Positions 36,601 through 45,769 of a stretch of DNA of 64,000 nt are shown here, piece after piece. The DNA is from Apostichopus japonicus (taxonomy: Eukaryota; Echinodermata; Holothuroidea; Aspidochirotida; Stichopodidae). The notes beneath the pieces were generated by a model. It searched no databases. It was not told the DNA's origin and was given only the letters and a program-made list of their open reading frames with translations. A program made the position numbers and the translations under genes. The number at the start of each line of letters is the position of its first letter. The stretch's first letter is position 1. The stretch lies in assembly GCF_037975245.1 (NCBI RefSeq), contig NC_092562.1:9713001-9777000 (forward strand), read 5' to 3'.

Positions 36601-38587
36601 AGGAGGTAAAAATGTAAATTTTCACTTTGGTATGTTCATATTTTAAAAGTGCTCTTAATGGAAAATACTCCAGTCTATCTGTTATTTATTACCAGTTATT
36701 TCTGTGGGTTTAATTTCCAAATATCTTCATGTACAGTGTTTTGATGTTTCAACTATCTGCCTACCTTCCTTTGTAAGCTGTGTTAGAGAGTTGCGTATGT
36801 CTGTCTGGCAGCAGTACATGATAAATGTTGTCATTGATGTTGGTGTTATCTTACAGGTCCTCAGAGTAAAGGAACACCTTCAGGTATGTCTCAGTGTAAC
36901 ACCCCATCTATAGTGACACCTAGCCAGCTAATCAGTAACAGAACACCGTCTACTCAAGAGTTATATCGAGCTCTTAAATTAGTGCCTGACGGTGGAGATT
37001 GCCTGAATAGGTAAGTACATCAGTAACATAAGCACATAAGTAACAGAACAGTACATAACAGTACACAGTACATAAGTAAGTACATAAGAAACAGAATACC
37101 ATCTACTCAAGAGTTATATCGAGCTCTTAAATTAGTGCCTGACGGTGGAGATTGCCTGAATAGGTAAGTACATCAGTAACATAAGTAACAGAACAGTGCA
37201 TAACAGTACACAGTACATAAGTAAGTACATAAGAAACAGAATACCATCTACTCAAGAGTTATATCGAGCTCTTAAATTAGTGCCTGACGGTGGAGATTGC
37301 CTGAATAGGTAAGTACATCAGTAACATAAGTAACAGAACAGTGCATAACAGTACACAGTACATAAGTAAGTACATAAGAAACAGAATACCATCTACTCAA
37401 GAGTTATATCGAGCTCTTAAATTAGTGCCTGACGGTGGAGATTGCCTGAATAGGTAAGTACATCAGTAACATAAGTAACAGAACAGTGCATAACAGTACA
37501 CAGTACATAAGTAAGTACATAAGAAACAGAATACCATCTACTCAAGAGTTATATCGAGCTCTTAAATTAGTGCCTGACGGTGGAGATTGCCTGAATAGGT
37601 AAGTACATACAACATTTCATTGACCTCTGGGATATGTTGTATTTTTTTGTAGTTACCTGGTTAAGTTACCGTAATAACTGAAAACCATCAGTGGAATTGC
37701 TGAACATCTTGTCAGTAAGTTAGTTGGTGTAATTAATAAGAAGAACTTACGGTTATTATTATGGCTTGGGTACAATGTTGATTCAGTTAGTTCTATTAAT
37801 AAGAAGAACTTAAGGTTATTATTATGGCTTGGGTACAATGTTGCTTTAGTTATCCCCATTATTTGTTCTACTAACCTTTTGATTTGGATATGATAATCAA
37901 GTGTATGTTATATATGGTAATCCAGTGTTGATTGTGTATGATTAATCAAGTGCTTGTTGTTTTTATGTGTTTTTTTGTTATGGTAATCAAGTGCATGCAG
38001 TGTTTTCAGTTCAATGGAACGTGATCATCAAGTGTCTATTCTTCATGATAATCAAGTGTTCATTCCATGTGATAATAAAGTGTTTGTTACATATATGATA
38101 AGAAAGTGTCTATTCCACATGATAATCAAGTGATCATTCCGTGTGATTCCAAGTGTTCATTCCAAGTGTCTGTTGCATATGTGATAAGCATGTGTCTCTG
38201 CCACGTGGTGTTTTTCTACATATGATCACAAAGTGTCCGTTGCACATATGATAATCAAGTGCTGCTTCTATTTTCAGTTCGAGGGATAGTCTGAATTCCG
38301 TAAGTCAGAGGAGTGTCCGATCGGATGTTTCAAAGACGAGTGACCGAAGCAGAGCCAGCTCCAGCACCCCTCGCTCCACCACCCCTCGATCCACCCGTGG
38401 CGGACTCCCATCCTCGGCAAATAGCAGTCGGAGGGGTTCCCTGAATGGTGATTCCACTGAGAGGAGAACCACACCAGCCTGTAGGAGGGAACGACTAGAG
38501 GAGCACAAGAAAAATTTAAGGAAAACAATGGCTCAGAGGAATACAAGGAAAGCTGCTGCTGGGGGCTCTGATGGGAGGAAGCTGTAA
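24416..38587 (+). CDS. SSX2IP: SSX2IP / ADIP (afadin- and alpha-actinin-binding protein, Msd1) orthologue, whole coding gene
   Basis: A coiled-coil scaffold. In vertebrates the family localises to centriolar satellites, centrosomes and adherens junctions, anchors microtubules at the centrosome and supports ciliogenesis. Coding exons are 24527-24694, 25208-25359, 28221-28389, 29227-29365, 30623-30698, 31853-32012, 33931-34284, 34969-35136, 35904-36015, 36857-37010 and 38278-38587. All have GT-AG borders and compatible phases, and together give 653 aa (human SSX2IP is about 614). Strongly family-like blocks are the N-terminal NKDNLAQCIAYI / LGYPSIYSD region, the central MDILNSIQRTDGKRGTWKTG and MYRLIVTNYEERQKELMMEN, and LEEKELLAEEKRRLQ...FEEERSSFLQQQ. 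Long coiled coils occupy about residues 105-210, 235-285, 330-406 and 420-480. The C-terminal 150 residues are Ser/Thr/Arg-rich and poorly conserved. Optional exon 29909-29947 and tandem donor copies near 37 kb are described separately. The upstream untranslated exon(s) are unknown. Confidence 0.92.
25208..25359 (+). CDS. SSX2IP: SSX2IP coding exon 2
   Basis: Acceptor TCTTCAG, donor ACAAG|GTTAGA. Encodes EMTSLGYPSIYSD, which aligns with the FGFPSLY block of vertebrate SSX2IP, then a helical segment LTNCCYELMQRHQRN. Ends with two bases carried over. Confidence 0.9.
25377..26480 (+). repeat. Intronic AT-rich tandem repeat, about 45-50 bp units
   Basis: More than 20 degenerate units of the type CCATTTACATGATACCAAAT followed by ACACATAAATATATATGCAA fill much of the intron after exon 2. 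The array starts within 20 bp of the donor and is interrupted by a copy of a dispersed repeat at 25541-25680. Confidence 0.85.
25541..25680. repeat. Dispersed repeat, copy 1
   Basis: Shares TTACTTCGCTCC, CTTACCTGTCTCC, CACAACCTTAGCACC, TTCTACCGTG and AACACTGTGCACCCTC, in the same order and spacing, with 28017-28160. It sits inside the 25.4-26.5 kb tandem array. Weaker or inverted relatives occur at 14050-14170, about 20095-20165 and about 30370-30420. Confidence 0.7.
27490..27565. repeat. Polypyrimidine tandem repeat (CCCTTCCCCCT)n
   Basis: Several units of CCCTCCCTTCCCC-type sequence within the SSX2IP intron. Confidence 0.7.
28017..28160. repeat. Dispersed repeat, copy 2
   Basis: Second clear copy of the repeat described at 25541, located 60-200 bp upstream of SSX2IP coding exon 3. 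Confidence 0.7.
28221..28389 (+). CDS. SSX2IP: SSX2IP coding exon 3 (coiled coil)
   Basis: Acceptor ATTTCCACAG, donor GAG|GTACGT. Encodes a heptad-rich helix that includes KEKLDQVEKDNVSLAEQ and NQISSLQNKLKSAKEE, equivalent to the first long coiled coil of vertebrate SSX2IP. Completes the codon left by exon 2 (AG+A, Arg); ends in phase 0. Confidence 0.92.
29227..29365 (+). CDS. SSX2IP: SSX2IP coding exon 4
   Basis: Acceptor TTTTTTCAG, donor ATAG|GTAATG. Encodes NKKLESLMKGRDTQFRHDLK and KERELSKLKERVHQLMTDK, closely matching the vertebrate block with KREREYNKLKERLHQL wording. Ends with one base (G) carried over. Confidence 0.93.
29373..29773. mobile_element. MITE-like element with CAGGGATGTGCCC ends
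   Basis: 29379-29767 (389 bp) begins CAGGGATGTGCCCA and ends in the inverted TGGGCACATCCCTG. The hexamer CTCATC flanks both ends directly (29373-29378 and 29768-29773). CAGGG ends suggest hAT, but a full 8-bp duplication is not seen. The interior contains CTGCCCAGCACT repeats. It lies 13 bp beyond the exon 4 end. Confidence 0.7.
29909..29947 (+). CDS. SSX2IP: Putative optional 39-nt exon of SSX2IP
   Basis: The sequence between acceptor TCTTGTAG and donor ACA|GTAAGT is 39 nt with a phase that fits both neighbours. Including it adds DRVDGTADYQSRDS-type residues (net +13 aa). Skipping it joins ATA-G to GT-ATG as Ile-Gly-Met, which matches the vertebrate arrangement just before MDIL. The splice sites are plausible, but transcription is unproven. 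Confidence 0.4.
30623..30698 (+). CDS. SSX2IP: SSX2IP coding exon 5
   Basis: Acceptor TTTGTAAG, donor TTAA|GTAAGT. Encodes MDILNSIQRTDGKRGTWKTG, the most conserved signature of the family (vertebrate form MDILN..GRADGKRGSW). Confidence 0.95.
31351..31824. repeat. About 130-bp direct repeats flanking a GCGCTTTA-type dispersed repeat
   Basis: 31360-31482 and 31694-31824 are near-identical (start CACCTGGCAACAGTTAACAT; end AACTATTTAGAATAA or ACTATTTAGAATAA). Between them lies a segment with TATAGCGCTTTATACC and TCAAAGCGCTTTACAG. A related GCGCTTTA/AAGCGCTT pair occurs at 49015-49055. The second copy ends about 30 bp before exon 6. Confidence 0.75.
31853..32012 (+). CDS. SSX2IP: SSX2IP coding exon 6
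   Basis: Acceptor TTTTGTTCAG, donor TTG|GTAGGC. Encodes QEEEMYRLIVTNYEERQKEL and a following coiled coil ending LVDLLNRQSPEKQDTL. It aligns with vertebrate MYKILLNDYEYRQKQILMEN. Ends in phase 0. Confidence 0.94.
32035..32460 (+). repeat. About 70-bp intronic tandem repeat
   Basis: Six units starting GAGGGGTGTGGATGAGTATT, with spacings of 66-73 bp (at about 32041, 32114, 32185, 32257, 32323, 32393). The array begins about 25 bp after the exon 6 donor. Confidence 0.9.
33931..34284 (+). CDS. SSX2IP: SSX2IP coding exon 7
   Basis: Acceptor GTGTAGCAG, donor ATGCAG|GTGATT. Encodes 118 aa: an acidic/Ser-rich linker (ESCDFSETTSLCSSVDELS), then coiled coil including FEMVREGIESSLRQKCQKLK and KLKSYRDVIEQQENAMQ. 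Both correspond to the vertebrate SCETVREQL...ILKSHVEKL and CKEMIKTQQQLLQ regions. Confidence 0.92.
34311..34620 (+). repeat. G-rich tandem repeat at the start of an intron
   Basis: Repeated GGGGTGAGGGGTTG-type units begin about 27 bp after the exon 7 donor. Many runs of four or more Gs at short spacing lie on the coding strand, so the pre-mRNA could form G-quadruplexes. Confidence 0.85.
34969..35136 (+). CDS. SSX2IP: SSX2IP coding exon 8
   Basis: Acceptor CCCTCTTCTAG, donor GAG|GTAAAA. Encodes LEEKELLAEEKRRLQQQKVK and FDRERKNFSDAAVRLGQE, matching vertebrate [20 protein letters not shown] and ERERRSFTEAAIRLGLE. Confidence 0.95.
35904..36015 (+). CDS. SSX2IP: SSX2IP coding exon 9
   Basis: Acceptor CTACTCCAACAG, donor ATTA|GTGAGT. 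Begins RKRFEEERSSFLQQQML (vertebrate RKAFEEERASWLKQQFL), then a Ser/Pro-rich stretch. Leaves one base (A). Confidence 0.92.
36045..36215 (+). repeat. 21-26 bp intronic tandem repeat
   Basis: Units of CATGACTATCACATGTAAAATG repeat about seven times with variation, starting about 30 bp after the exon 9 donor. Confidence 0.8.
36857..37010 (+). CDS. SSX2IP: SSX2IP coding exon 10
   Basis: Acceptor ATCTTACAG, donor AATAG|GTAAGTAC. Encodes a Ser/Thr/Pro-rich segment (SPQSKGTPSGMSQCNTPS) and then STQELYRALKLVPDGGDCLN. The last 69 nt are repeated downstream four more times, with the donor. Ends with two bases carried. Confidence 0.85.
37011..37608 (+). repeat. Tandem copies of the exon 10 end plus 5' splice site
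   Basis: The final 69 nt of exon 10 with its GTAAGTAC donor recur at 37095-37163, 37240-37308, 37385-37453 and 37530-37598. Donor spacings are 153, 145, 145 and 145 bp. The intronic part (GTAAGTACATCAGTAACATA to ACATAAGAAACAG) is repeated too. Each copy is preceded by AAACAG and is 69 nt (23 codons) long. If that AG were used as an acceptor, each copy would add 23 in-frame residues ending VPDGGDCLNR. No polypyrimidine tract precedes these AGs, so use as exons is doubtful. Any of the five donors could splice to 38278 only if the intervening copies were handled accordingly. Confidence 0.9.
37725..37850. repeat. Two-copy tandem repeat
   Basis: The block AATAAGAAGAACTTA(C/A)GGTTATTATTATGGCTTGGG occurs at about 37734 and 37798, a 64-bp period. 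Confidence 0.8.
37890..38270 (+). repeat. Degenerate GATAATCAAGTGT repeat
   Basis: About a dozen diverged units of the type TGATAATCAAGTGTTCATTC fill the intron up to the acceptor of the last SSX2IP exon. Confidence 0.75.
38278..38587 (+). CDS. SSX2IP: SSX2IP terminal coding exon
   Basis: Acceptor CTATTTTCAG. Encodes a Ser/Arg/Thr-rich low-complexity tail (SSTPRSTTPRSTRGG) and a basic helix RLEEHKKNLRKTMAQRNTRK, ending DGRKL and TAA at 38585-38587. The basic end could bind microtubules or nucleic acid, but that is speculation. Confidence 0.9.
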
Positions 38588-39143
38588 TGGAGTTGGTTTG
38601 GTCAGTTTGTGAAATTTTTTCTTCAACTTTTTTACACAAATTCACCCGCATTTCTGCTGCTTTTTTATTTCTTTTTTCCTCCTAAAGTTTCTTAAGAAGA
38701 GTTTGGCAAGTTTGGATGAAGTGTCCCAAATTTTAGAGTTGTAAACATGGCTCCAAGATTTGGTGATGTATCAAAGAAAACGATAGATAATATTACATTG
38801 TGCAAAAATGAGGATCTAATTACCATGTTTGTATTGCTGGTTACCTGGTAAACACAATCACTTAATACCCTATTGTAATTTGTATCTAATATATATGCAA
38901 ATATGCTATAATTGATCAAGTTAGACAGAGTGAATGTTAGGCTTGAGAGTGAATGTTTATCAATATGTAAATTGCTCAAGTTATAAATGTCTTTCAGGCT
39001 GCAATGTTTATCATTGTAGATACCTTCTTTTGTTAGTAGATGTTGTGCAGAACCCCCTGAAAGGTTAACCAGTGTAAAAAATCAATTTAAATCTTTGTGT
39101 CAACCACAAAACAACACAATGAAGTTTGTCAGAAACAGAGAGT

Positions 39144-39153
39144 AATAAATAAA
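39144..39153 (+). promoter_or_regulatory. Overlapping poly(A) signals
   Basis: Two overlapping AATAAA hexamers at 39144-39149 and 39148-39153, about 560 bp after the SSX2IP stop. A further AATAAA is at 40187-40192. Which one is used cannot be decided here. Confidence 0.45.
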
Positions 39154-39269
39154 CCAGACTGGTAGTAAACAGAGGTAAAAAAGTAAAGTCCTTCTACTCT
39201 TTTGCCAGCACTTGTGGCCTTTGCTGTTTTCTCAGTGGTCATGTCCTGTGGATTTTAATGACCTTTAGT

Positions 39270-39895
39270 TTGTCATTAAGGGTCATGTCCTTTGTTCTTC
39301 TCAAAGTGTCCATGTCCTTTGTTCTTCTCTAAGAGTTCATGTTCTTTGTTCTTCTCAAAGTGTTCATATCCTTTGTTCTTCTCTTATTGTCCATGTCCTT
39401 TGTTTTATTCCAAGTGTCCATGTCCTTTGTCCTTTTAAGAGTTCATGTTCTTTGTTCTTCTCAAAGTGTTCATATCCTTTGTTCTTCTCTAAGAGTTCAT
39501 GTCCTTTGTTCTTCTCTTATTGTCCATGTCCTTTGTTTTATTCTATAGTGTTCATGTCCTTTGTTCTTCTCAAAGTGTCCATGTCCTTTGTCCTTTTAAG
39601 AGTTCATGTTCTTTGTTCTTCTCAAAGTGTTCATATCCTTTGTTCTTCTATAAGAGTTCATGTCCTTTGTTCTTGTCTAAGTGTCCATGTGCTTTATTCT
39701 ATTCTAAAGTGTGCATGTCCTTTGTTCTTCTCTTATTGTCCATGTCCTTTTTTTATTCTAAAGTGTTCATGTCCTTTGTTCTCCTCCTATTGTTCATGTC
39801 TTTTTTTCCATTCTAAAGTGTTCATGTCCTTTGTTCTTCTCTTAAGTGTTCATGTCCTTTGTTCTTCTCTAAGGGTGTATGTCCTTCGTCCATGG
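39270..39895 (+). repeat. Pyrimidine-rich minisatellite, about 26-30 bp units
   Basis: More than 20 units built from GTTCATGTCCTTTGTTCTTC plus TCAAAGT, TCTAAGA or TCTTATT variants. It is downstream of SSX2IP and would lie in its 3' UTR if the distal poly(A) signal at 40187 is used. It opens ORFs in several frames (SFVLL-type repeats) that look non-coding. Confidence 0.9.
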
Positions 39896-40431
39896 AGTTT
39901 TGTGGATTTAATCAATCTATTTCTGCATGTAGTATGCATAATAATCACCTTCACAAACAGTATACAACTGTTGCAATCCCACGAACCTTAATTGCAAGAC
40001 ATAAAAGTGTGGTTTATAGTTCCTGAAGAAATAATCTTGGATAAAAGAAATATTTAACTGACAGACATACACTAGCTGCTAAATTGTCCTGCTGCCGTGA
40101 TTCTGGGCTACTTTGATGTCCTGATAGTTAAATTTATTTGATCTGTTTATTTTTTCCTTTTGTTCATCTTTGTAATTTGCTAGTCAAATAAAATTATTAA
40201 AGTAATTGCTATAAATCTGTGAAACTGCAATATCAATAGTGTGTGTTTAAGCAGTACTACAAGCTGCAGTAGTTAAGGCAAGGGGTTATATAGTGTGTAT
40301 TTTAATAAAACTCATTTGAGTACAGACTATTGGAGGCTACATATTAATATACATTATTCTGTGCCTTCTAGTCTAATTAAAATTTCATGTCATTAAATAG
40401 TTCTGCTGTGCTCTGCTAGTATCATTTCTTG

Positions 40432-40492
40432 CCGTTTATAGGTTCAACACCCGTTTATAGGTTCAACACCCGTTTATAGGTTCAATAGGTTA
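40432..40492. repeat. 19-bp tandem triplication
   Basis: Three head-to-tail copies of CCGTTTATAGGTTCAACAC, the last diverging at its end. Confidence 0.9.
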
Positions 40493-43400
40493 ATGTATAG
40501 GCGTTGAAGTGAAGGCCTAAAACAGATGTTTATTCATTTATTATTATTTGTTGTGGTATATATTGTGTTTTTTTTGATAAGCTGAAGAAAGGATTTAAGT
40601 GAAATTATTAACTATAGAACTATATTTTGAATGTTTTAATCTGCTGCTGGTAACAATGTAAAAGCATCATTTTCTAAATGTTGTGATGTGAATATATAAT
40701 CTACAGCGTTGAATATTAATTTTGAGAGAGTTTTTTTCGTTGTCTTGAAGGACACATGAGTCAATGCATCAGTCTGTCACATGTAGTGATTGGGTACACA
40801 AGTATTTTATACTGTATAGAAAGAAATGCCTGTATTCCACAAAATATGCAAGATCTTGATGATAAGTATTCACGGCAAAGTAAACCTGCCTTGGCTTAAA
40901 AATCACTAAAAATTGTTAAGAAAAACCTAGATTATTAAAACAAGCTTGTAACAATTATATCCAGATTTGCATGTCACAATTATAAAGCTGGATCTTTTGT
41001 TGGTGCCTTAACAGTAAGTCATGACTCATAATAACTAGCACGTTATTTACCGCTTCTTCTGTTACAATCTATGTGAATGTTTTAATACCGTCGACTAAAT
41101 GAAATGTATTTATGAGAATCTTGAGTATTACATAGGTCTCAAGTTAATGTTTAAAGGTAAAAAATTAACAAACTATTTTTAGCAATTATCTTTTCATTAC
41201 TTGGGACAACTTTATTGATATTTAATATTCTGTTATTAATCTCTTTTGTGTTGCAATGAAATAAGTTCTTCCATATTTGAGTACTTTTTGACAATTTTTG
41301 TTTTTGTTTCCCTTCATTCCAGTAAATGCCAAGAGGATTGTTTTGGTAATAATGCCTTTTGCATGATGGAATTTCTTGCTCATCTTTAGAGGAGTGAAAT
41401 ACCTTTGTCATTCTTACCCCCCTCCTCCCCCCCCATCCTCCATGTTGATGGGAAGTCATGAACTGTTATTTATTTTATCAATTGTTTCCCAGTCAGCTTA
41501 AAATATCTCTTTAATTTGACTATGGTAAACATAGCGGAAATGAGTTTGACTTGCCTAGTTTGGAAGCAATGGTTAAAAGTTGCCTCCTACAACCATTTCT
41601 TTTGTGGGGGAAGGGGGAGGGGGATTTACTTTGCACCATTCTGAAAACAAATGTAACGCTTACACACAATTCAATCTACGAGATCAATATGACAGTTCTT
41701 ACTTAGTTATTAATGCAGTTCATGATCAACTATTTCTATCAATTACTAAAATGAGTGGTTATTTTGCCAAAAATAAGCAAAATAAAATGCCCAAAATGTT
41801 TTTTCAAAATACCACCTAAATGGGTAAAAACCAGCATAGTTTCAGCTCCAAAGAAAAGAGACCGTAGCTGTATTTGAGGAAAATAGAAATAGAACTTTAA
41901 GGCTTTTGGTAACATTCTCAGTGGGCTTTGAAATATTGCAAGTTTGATGTTGAAAACCTTTTTCGATCTTTTCTTTTGGACAAAGCTGTTGATTTGGAAA
42001 TTTTGGAATTGTAAATTTATCCTGACTGTAAAAGTCTTAGATTAGACATAAATATACTGCAGTTTTATCAAATGAGCATCTCTGTACAGTCTGCAGTGAA
42101 CACTCCAAGTAGAGATGAAGGGAAGTCTGTGTGATTTAGAAAAAGAAAAACAAATGTGATTGATAGACATATGAACTGATGATTATATAGTTAATTTTAT
42201 TTATTCCAAAACCCATTATTAGATTTATGATAAGATATTTATCATTTAAATTGAAAAAAAAAAGATAGAAAAAAGGTAGAAGGAATTATAGGGCTAAGGA
42301 AGAGGAGAATATTGGATTGATATATTTAAAAGAACAAGTAGTGTTAAGGTAGCTTGTTGTATTTCATAAACATATGTCACATAGCATATGTCACATAAAC
42401 GTATGTCACATTAACATATGTCACATCACTTCACATTCAATAAAGTGTATTAACTCACAAGTTTATTGATACAAAACTTAAGAATCTCATCTTTTATAAC
42501 ATAAAGGTCAAGAGCTAGCATAGCATGTGGTAACTCTTATGTGTAAAGTAGCTTGGGTGCTGCCAAGTGACTGTTTTTGGTGGATGTTACATTTTGTTGC
42601 TCCTTCTGAAAAATGATGCATTTTTGGGGAGGGGGGGGGGAGAATTTGAACATTGTTTGTGTAATTAGTACTACAAAATGACAGAATAAGTGTGAAGAAA
42701 GAAAAGTGATGTTTCAATCCGTGTGCTCATAGAAGGATCGTGTTAATCCATTTTTCTGTATGATATATCATCCAAATCTTCTGATCTGTTTATGAAATTA
42801 ATATAAAACACCTAATAACACTGTAGGTGTCTGCTGTAATGTGACCAGTAGTGAGTGTGCTCCATAGTTATGATCTATAAATGTGTTATGTGAACAGTTA
42901 TAAACTTGCAAAAAGTGTACAAAGATATTAAGAATTCTAAAATAAAAATTACAAGTTTTCTGAATGTTTCAGAATTTTTATATTTGATCATTTCTGTTTC
43001 ATTTTTTGTGTTATTGATTTGCGACATGAAAGGAGACACAAACCCAACCATCATCTCTTAGTTTTATAGTAAAAACAATTTGTGAACGACTCCTCGAAAC
43101 AGCTAATAAAAATCGTGCTTGGTTTGACAGATGTCCTCATGTTTAAAATAGATGTGTCTGAGAGCTCTTAAATCTCTGATGTCATAGATGCATCTCTATG
43201 ATGTCATAGTGCCACTAGGCTCTGAAACCTTTTAATTTCTGTTTATTATTTCATAATTTTCAAGGCAGAATGCTAACAGTGTCGACGCTGAAACCATTAC
43301 CATCATTATTTCATGTTTAAGAACTTAAAGATACAGCATTTGCAAACCCCTTTCCGTTACAGATAATATACATTGTAATATATAAGGAAAAGTTATAAAC

Positions 43401-43619
43401 CTGCAGCACATGTGGCCAGATGATATTATATTTAGACTTGATCAAGTCTCCACTTTGTGTAGGAGCACTAAATGTGTGATACCCTTCTATATGGGACAAG
43501 ACGGTTCTGCATGGGAAAGTTTGTCAACCACAGTTACATCTGCAACTTTGTATCAAGAACTCAATTTCCCTAAAACTTAGCAGGAAGGTGCCCCGGGATG
43601 GGAACTTATGTCCTGCAGA

Positions 43620-43975
43620 CCCTTGTTAAGAAAGGCAAAAGGTCAAATTAATTAAAAAGTGACTTTTGCTACAACTCCAAGGGAAAGCATTGAACTGATT
43701 TGTAGGCTTTCACTTGTTTAATGGGGTTTGTCAAGTACTAACAAAATGGTAATTGGGGTCAAAGGTCAGAGAGTAAGGTCAAATTAGACGAAGATAACTT
43801 TGTGCTGTAACTCCAAGGGGAGGCATGGCATTGACTTGCAAGTTTTATTGGGTATGTCAAGGCTTTATGCATTGAAGACTTTTCTTACGAAATGTCAAAG
43901 GTCAACTGCAGCAAGACATGACTTTGGCTATGAATGCCAAGCCACATGTGGGTAGGCTGCATTGTTCACAAGTTG
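43620..43975. repeat. Degenerate tandem repeat, about 130 bp
   Basis: Three diverged units contain GACTTTTGCTACAACTCCAA, AACTTTGTGCTGTAACTCCA and GACTTTGGCTATGAATGCCA at about 43662, 43797 and 43920, each associated with AAGGTCAA wording. Similar AAAGGTCAA words recur near 44640-44800 and 62800. Confidence 0.55.
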
Positions 43976-44291
43976 AGAATCATCAAAATATAAAGTTACA
44001 ATGAAGACAGTTCAAGACTCACGTAGTATCAAGGCAAATGCTTGTAATGAGGAGCTCATTAATGAATAGTGTGAAATATTTGCTATGTAGCAGAATTAGT
44101 TTGGAAGATTGTCCAAATAATAATTGCCAATATTTGTTGAAAAGATAAGCTACAGGAAAGTCTTGCATATAAATTACTTCAAATGTTGCAAACCAAACAC
44201 CATTTTGCAAACAAGCACCCTTATTCATATTAAAATATCAACAAAAAATATCAAAGGATTGAGGAGGAGGGTGGGGGGGGGGCTTACTTTA

Positions 44292-44398
44292 CATTAGGAA
44301 GTATATCTAGTATATATAGCTACAGCCCATACTCCCTATCTATACATTAGGAAGTATATCTATTTTCTATAGCTAGAGACCATACTCCCTGTCTATAG
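44292..44398. repeat. Two-copy tandem repeat, about 53 bp
   Basis: ACATTAGGAAGTATATCTA, then a TATAGCTA block and CCATACTCCCT, occurs twice head to tail. Confidence 0.85.
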
Positions 44399-45769
44399 CG
44401 CTGTCGTGGGGTGCATTCGAACGTGTTAAAGAAACGAGGGACAGAAACACACTCCTGCCTTAGCACTTTTCAAAGTGTGTAAAGTCTACCCCCTTCCATT
44501 CCCCTCTCGTGTCTACGACTGTGATGATGATGAGGTAATTTGATTGAAAGCATCATATTATATAAACCCCTGTTTGCTTTAAATTGCGATATGTAGAGAA
44601 TGATGAGACGAATTTGAAATAGGACAGGTTTAGGGTCGGGGTCAAAGGTCAATTGAGGTTAAAGATCAAACTGACCTAAATTGTGTAAAAAGTGTGTCGT
44701 GAACTCTTCCTTCAAACCGTAAGTCAGATCACAAAGTTCTAAATTAGTGTGAAGGTGCCTGACCGAGATTGGTAACGTCAGAGGTCAAAAAACCTAAAAG
44801 ATGGTTTTTAGTCATTTCTGCTTGTCAATTTGTAGGGAAACGGCATTACACCAGACGATACATATGTAAGGTAATGAGGCGAAGTTTGAAATAATGCAGA
44901 TTTGGGTGTTAAGGGTCAGTTGAGATCAGTCACTTCCGTCCGTTATGGGGGAGATGAGATCTGCAACTCCACGGATTGCCTTTTTGGTCCCTTTGCGCAG
45001 CCGTTCTTCCGTCAGTGAGAAGACATTATAAACAAGAAACGACTTTCATCAAGTTCGTTCTCGATCGGACACCATACAGATCAGAGATCGTGCAAGGATT
45101 TAATGGGGAAGCGTTCGGTAAGTTAACCACGAACTTACATGTACCGAAGACAGACATTCGTGAGGTATTACATCATAATTATAACATTTATACCGTTATC
45201 GTCAAGGTTTTGTCACTAAAATAAAGGTTACAGGAGCATCTGTAAGACACTCGCTAATCAAATCTAGTGACTGGTTGCCATACACTAACACTACACTTCG
45301 GTAACGCTCACACTCCATAGTACTCCATAGGCCTTTTTCGGTTTATAAGATTTGCACAGTTAATACCTAGGCTATAGCACCCATATCCACGAAATGTGTT
45401 CTATTTCAGTATGTGTAACTAGTGTTTACAAGTGTAGCACTGGATTCGTACTACCGCACATGTGAGTGTACGACTGATCGATGCAAACGGGATTTCCCGA
45501 TCTAAATGTGTGCATGGGTGTTATGGCGGTCACTTTGCAGTAACAAAAGTGAGTAATAAAATAATGCAGTAGCCTTGTCTAGGAAAATTTGCATGCAGAA
45601 CATTAGGCCTAGCTTATTATTCTGATTACTTGCTTTAGGCTTTTTGGTTATCAATTCAATAGGTTCCTTTGGAACAGCATGGATATAAACTTTTCTGGCA
45701 AAGCTGAGTTTGTACCTTAATGCATCATACGGCAGGAACCATTCAAAATTATAGGCGAGCCTAGGCCTA

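Larger units (their letters stand above)
40493..45769. other. Intergenic DNA, no gene recognised
   Basis: AT-rich, with no ORF like a known protein. It includes an ACATATGTCACAT tandem (42365-42430), poly-G near 42635 and 44275, and the two repeats listed separately at 43620 and 44290. The 82-codon frame at 44976-45224 has no recognisable domain. Confidence 0.35.

Noticed and set aside
37095-37598. Counting the four downstream 69-nt copies as certain coding exons
   Set aside because: They are in frame, but the AGs in front lack a polypyrimidine tract, so they are reported as a repeat and a question rather than as exons.
39339-39991. Open frames with SFVLL / HVLCSS repeats
   Set aside because: Product of the pyrimidine-rich minisatellite; three frames are open at once, which is not coding behaviour.
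44976-45224. 82-codon frame with some protein-like composition
   Set aside because: No known motif, no splice context and no homologue that I recognise.
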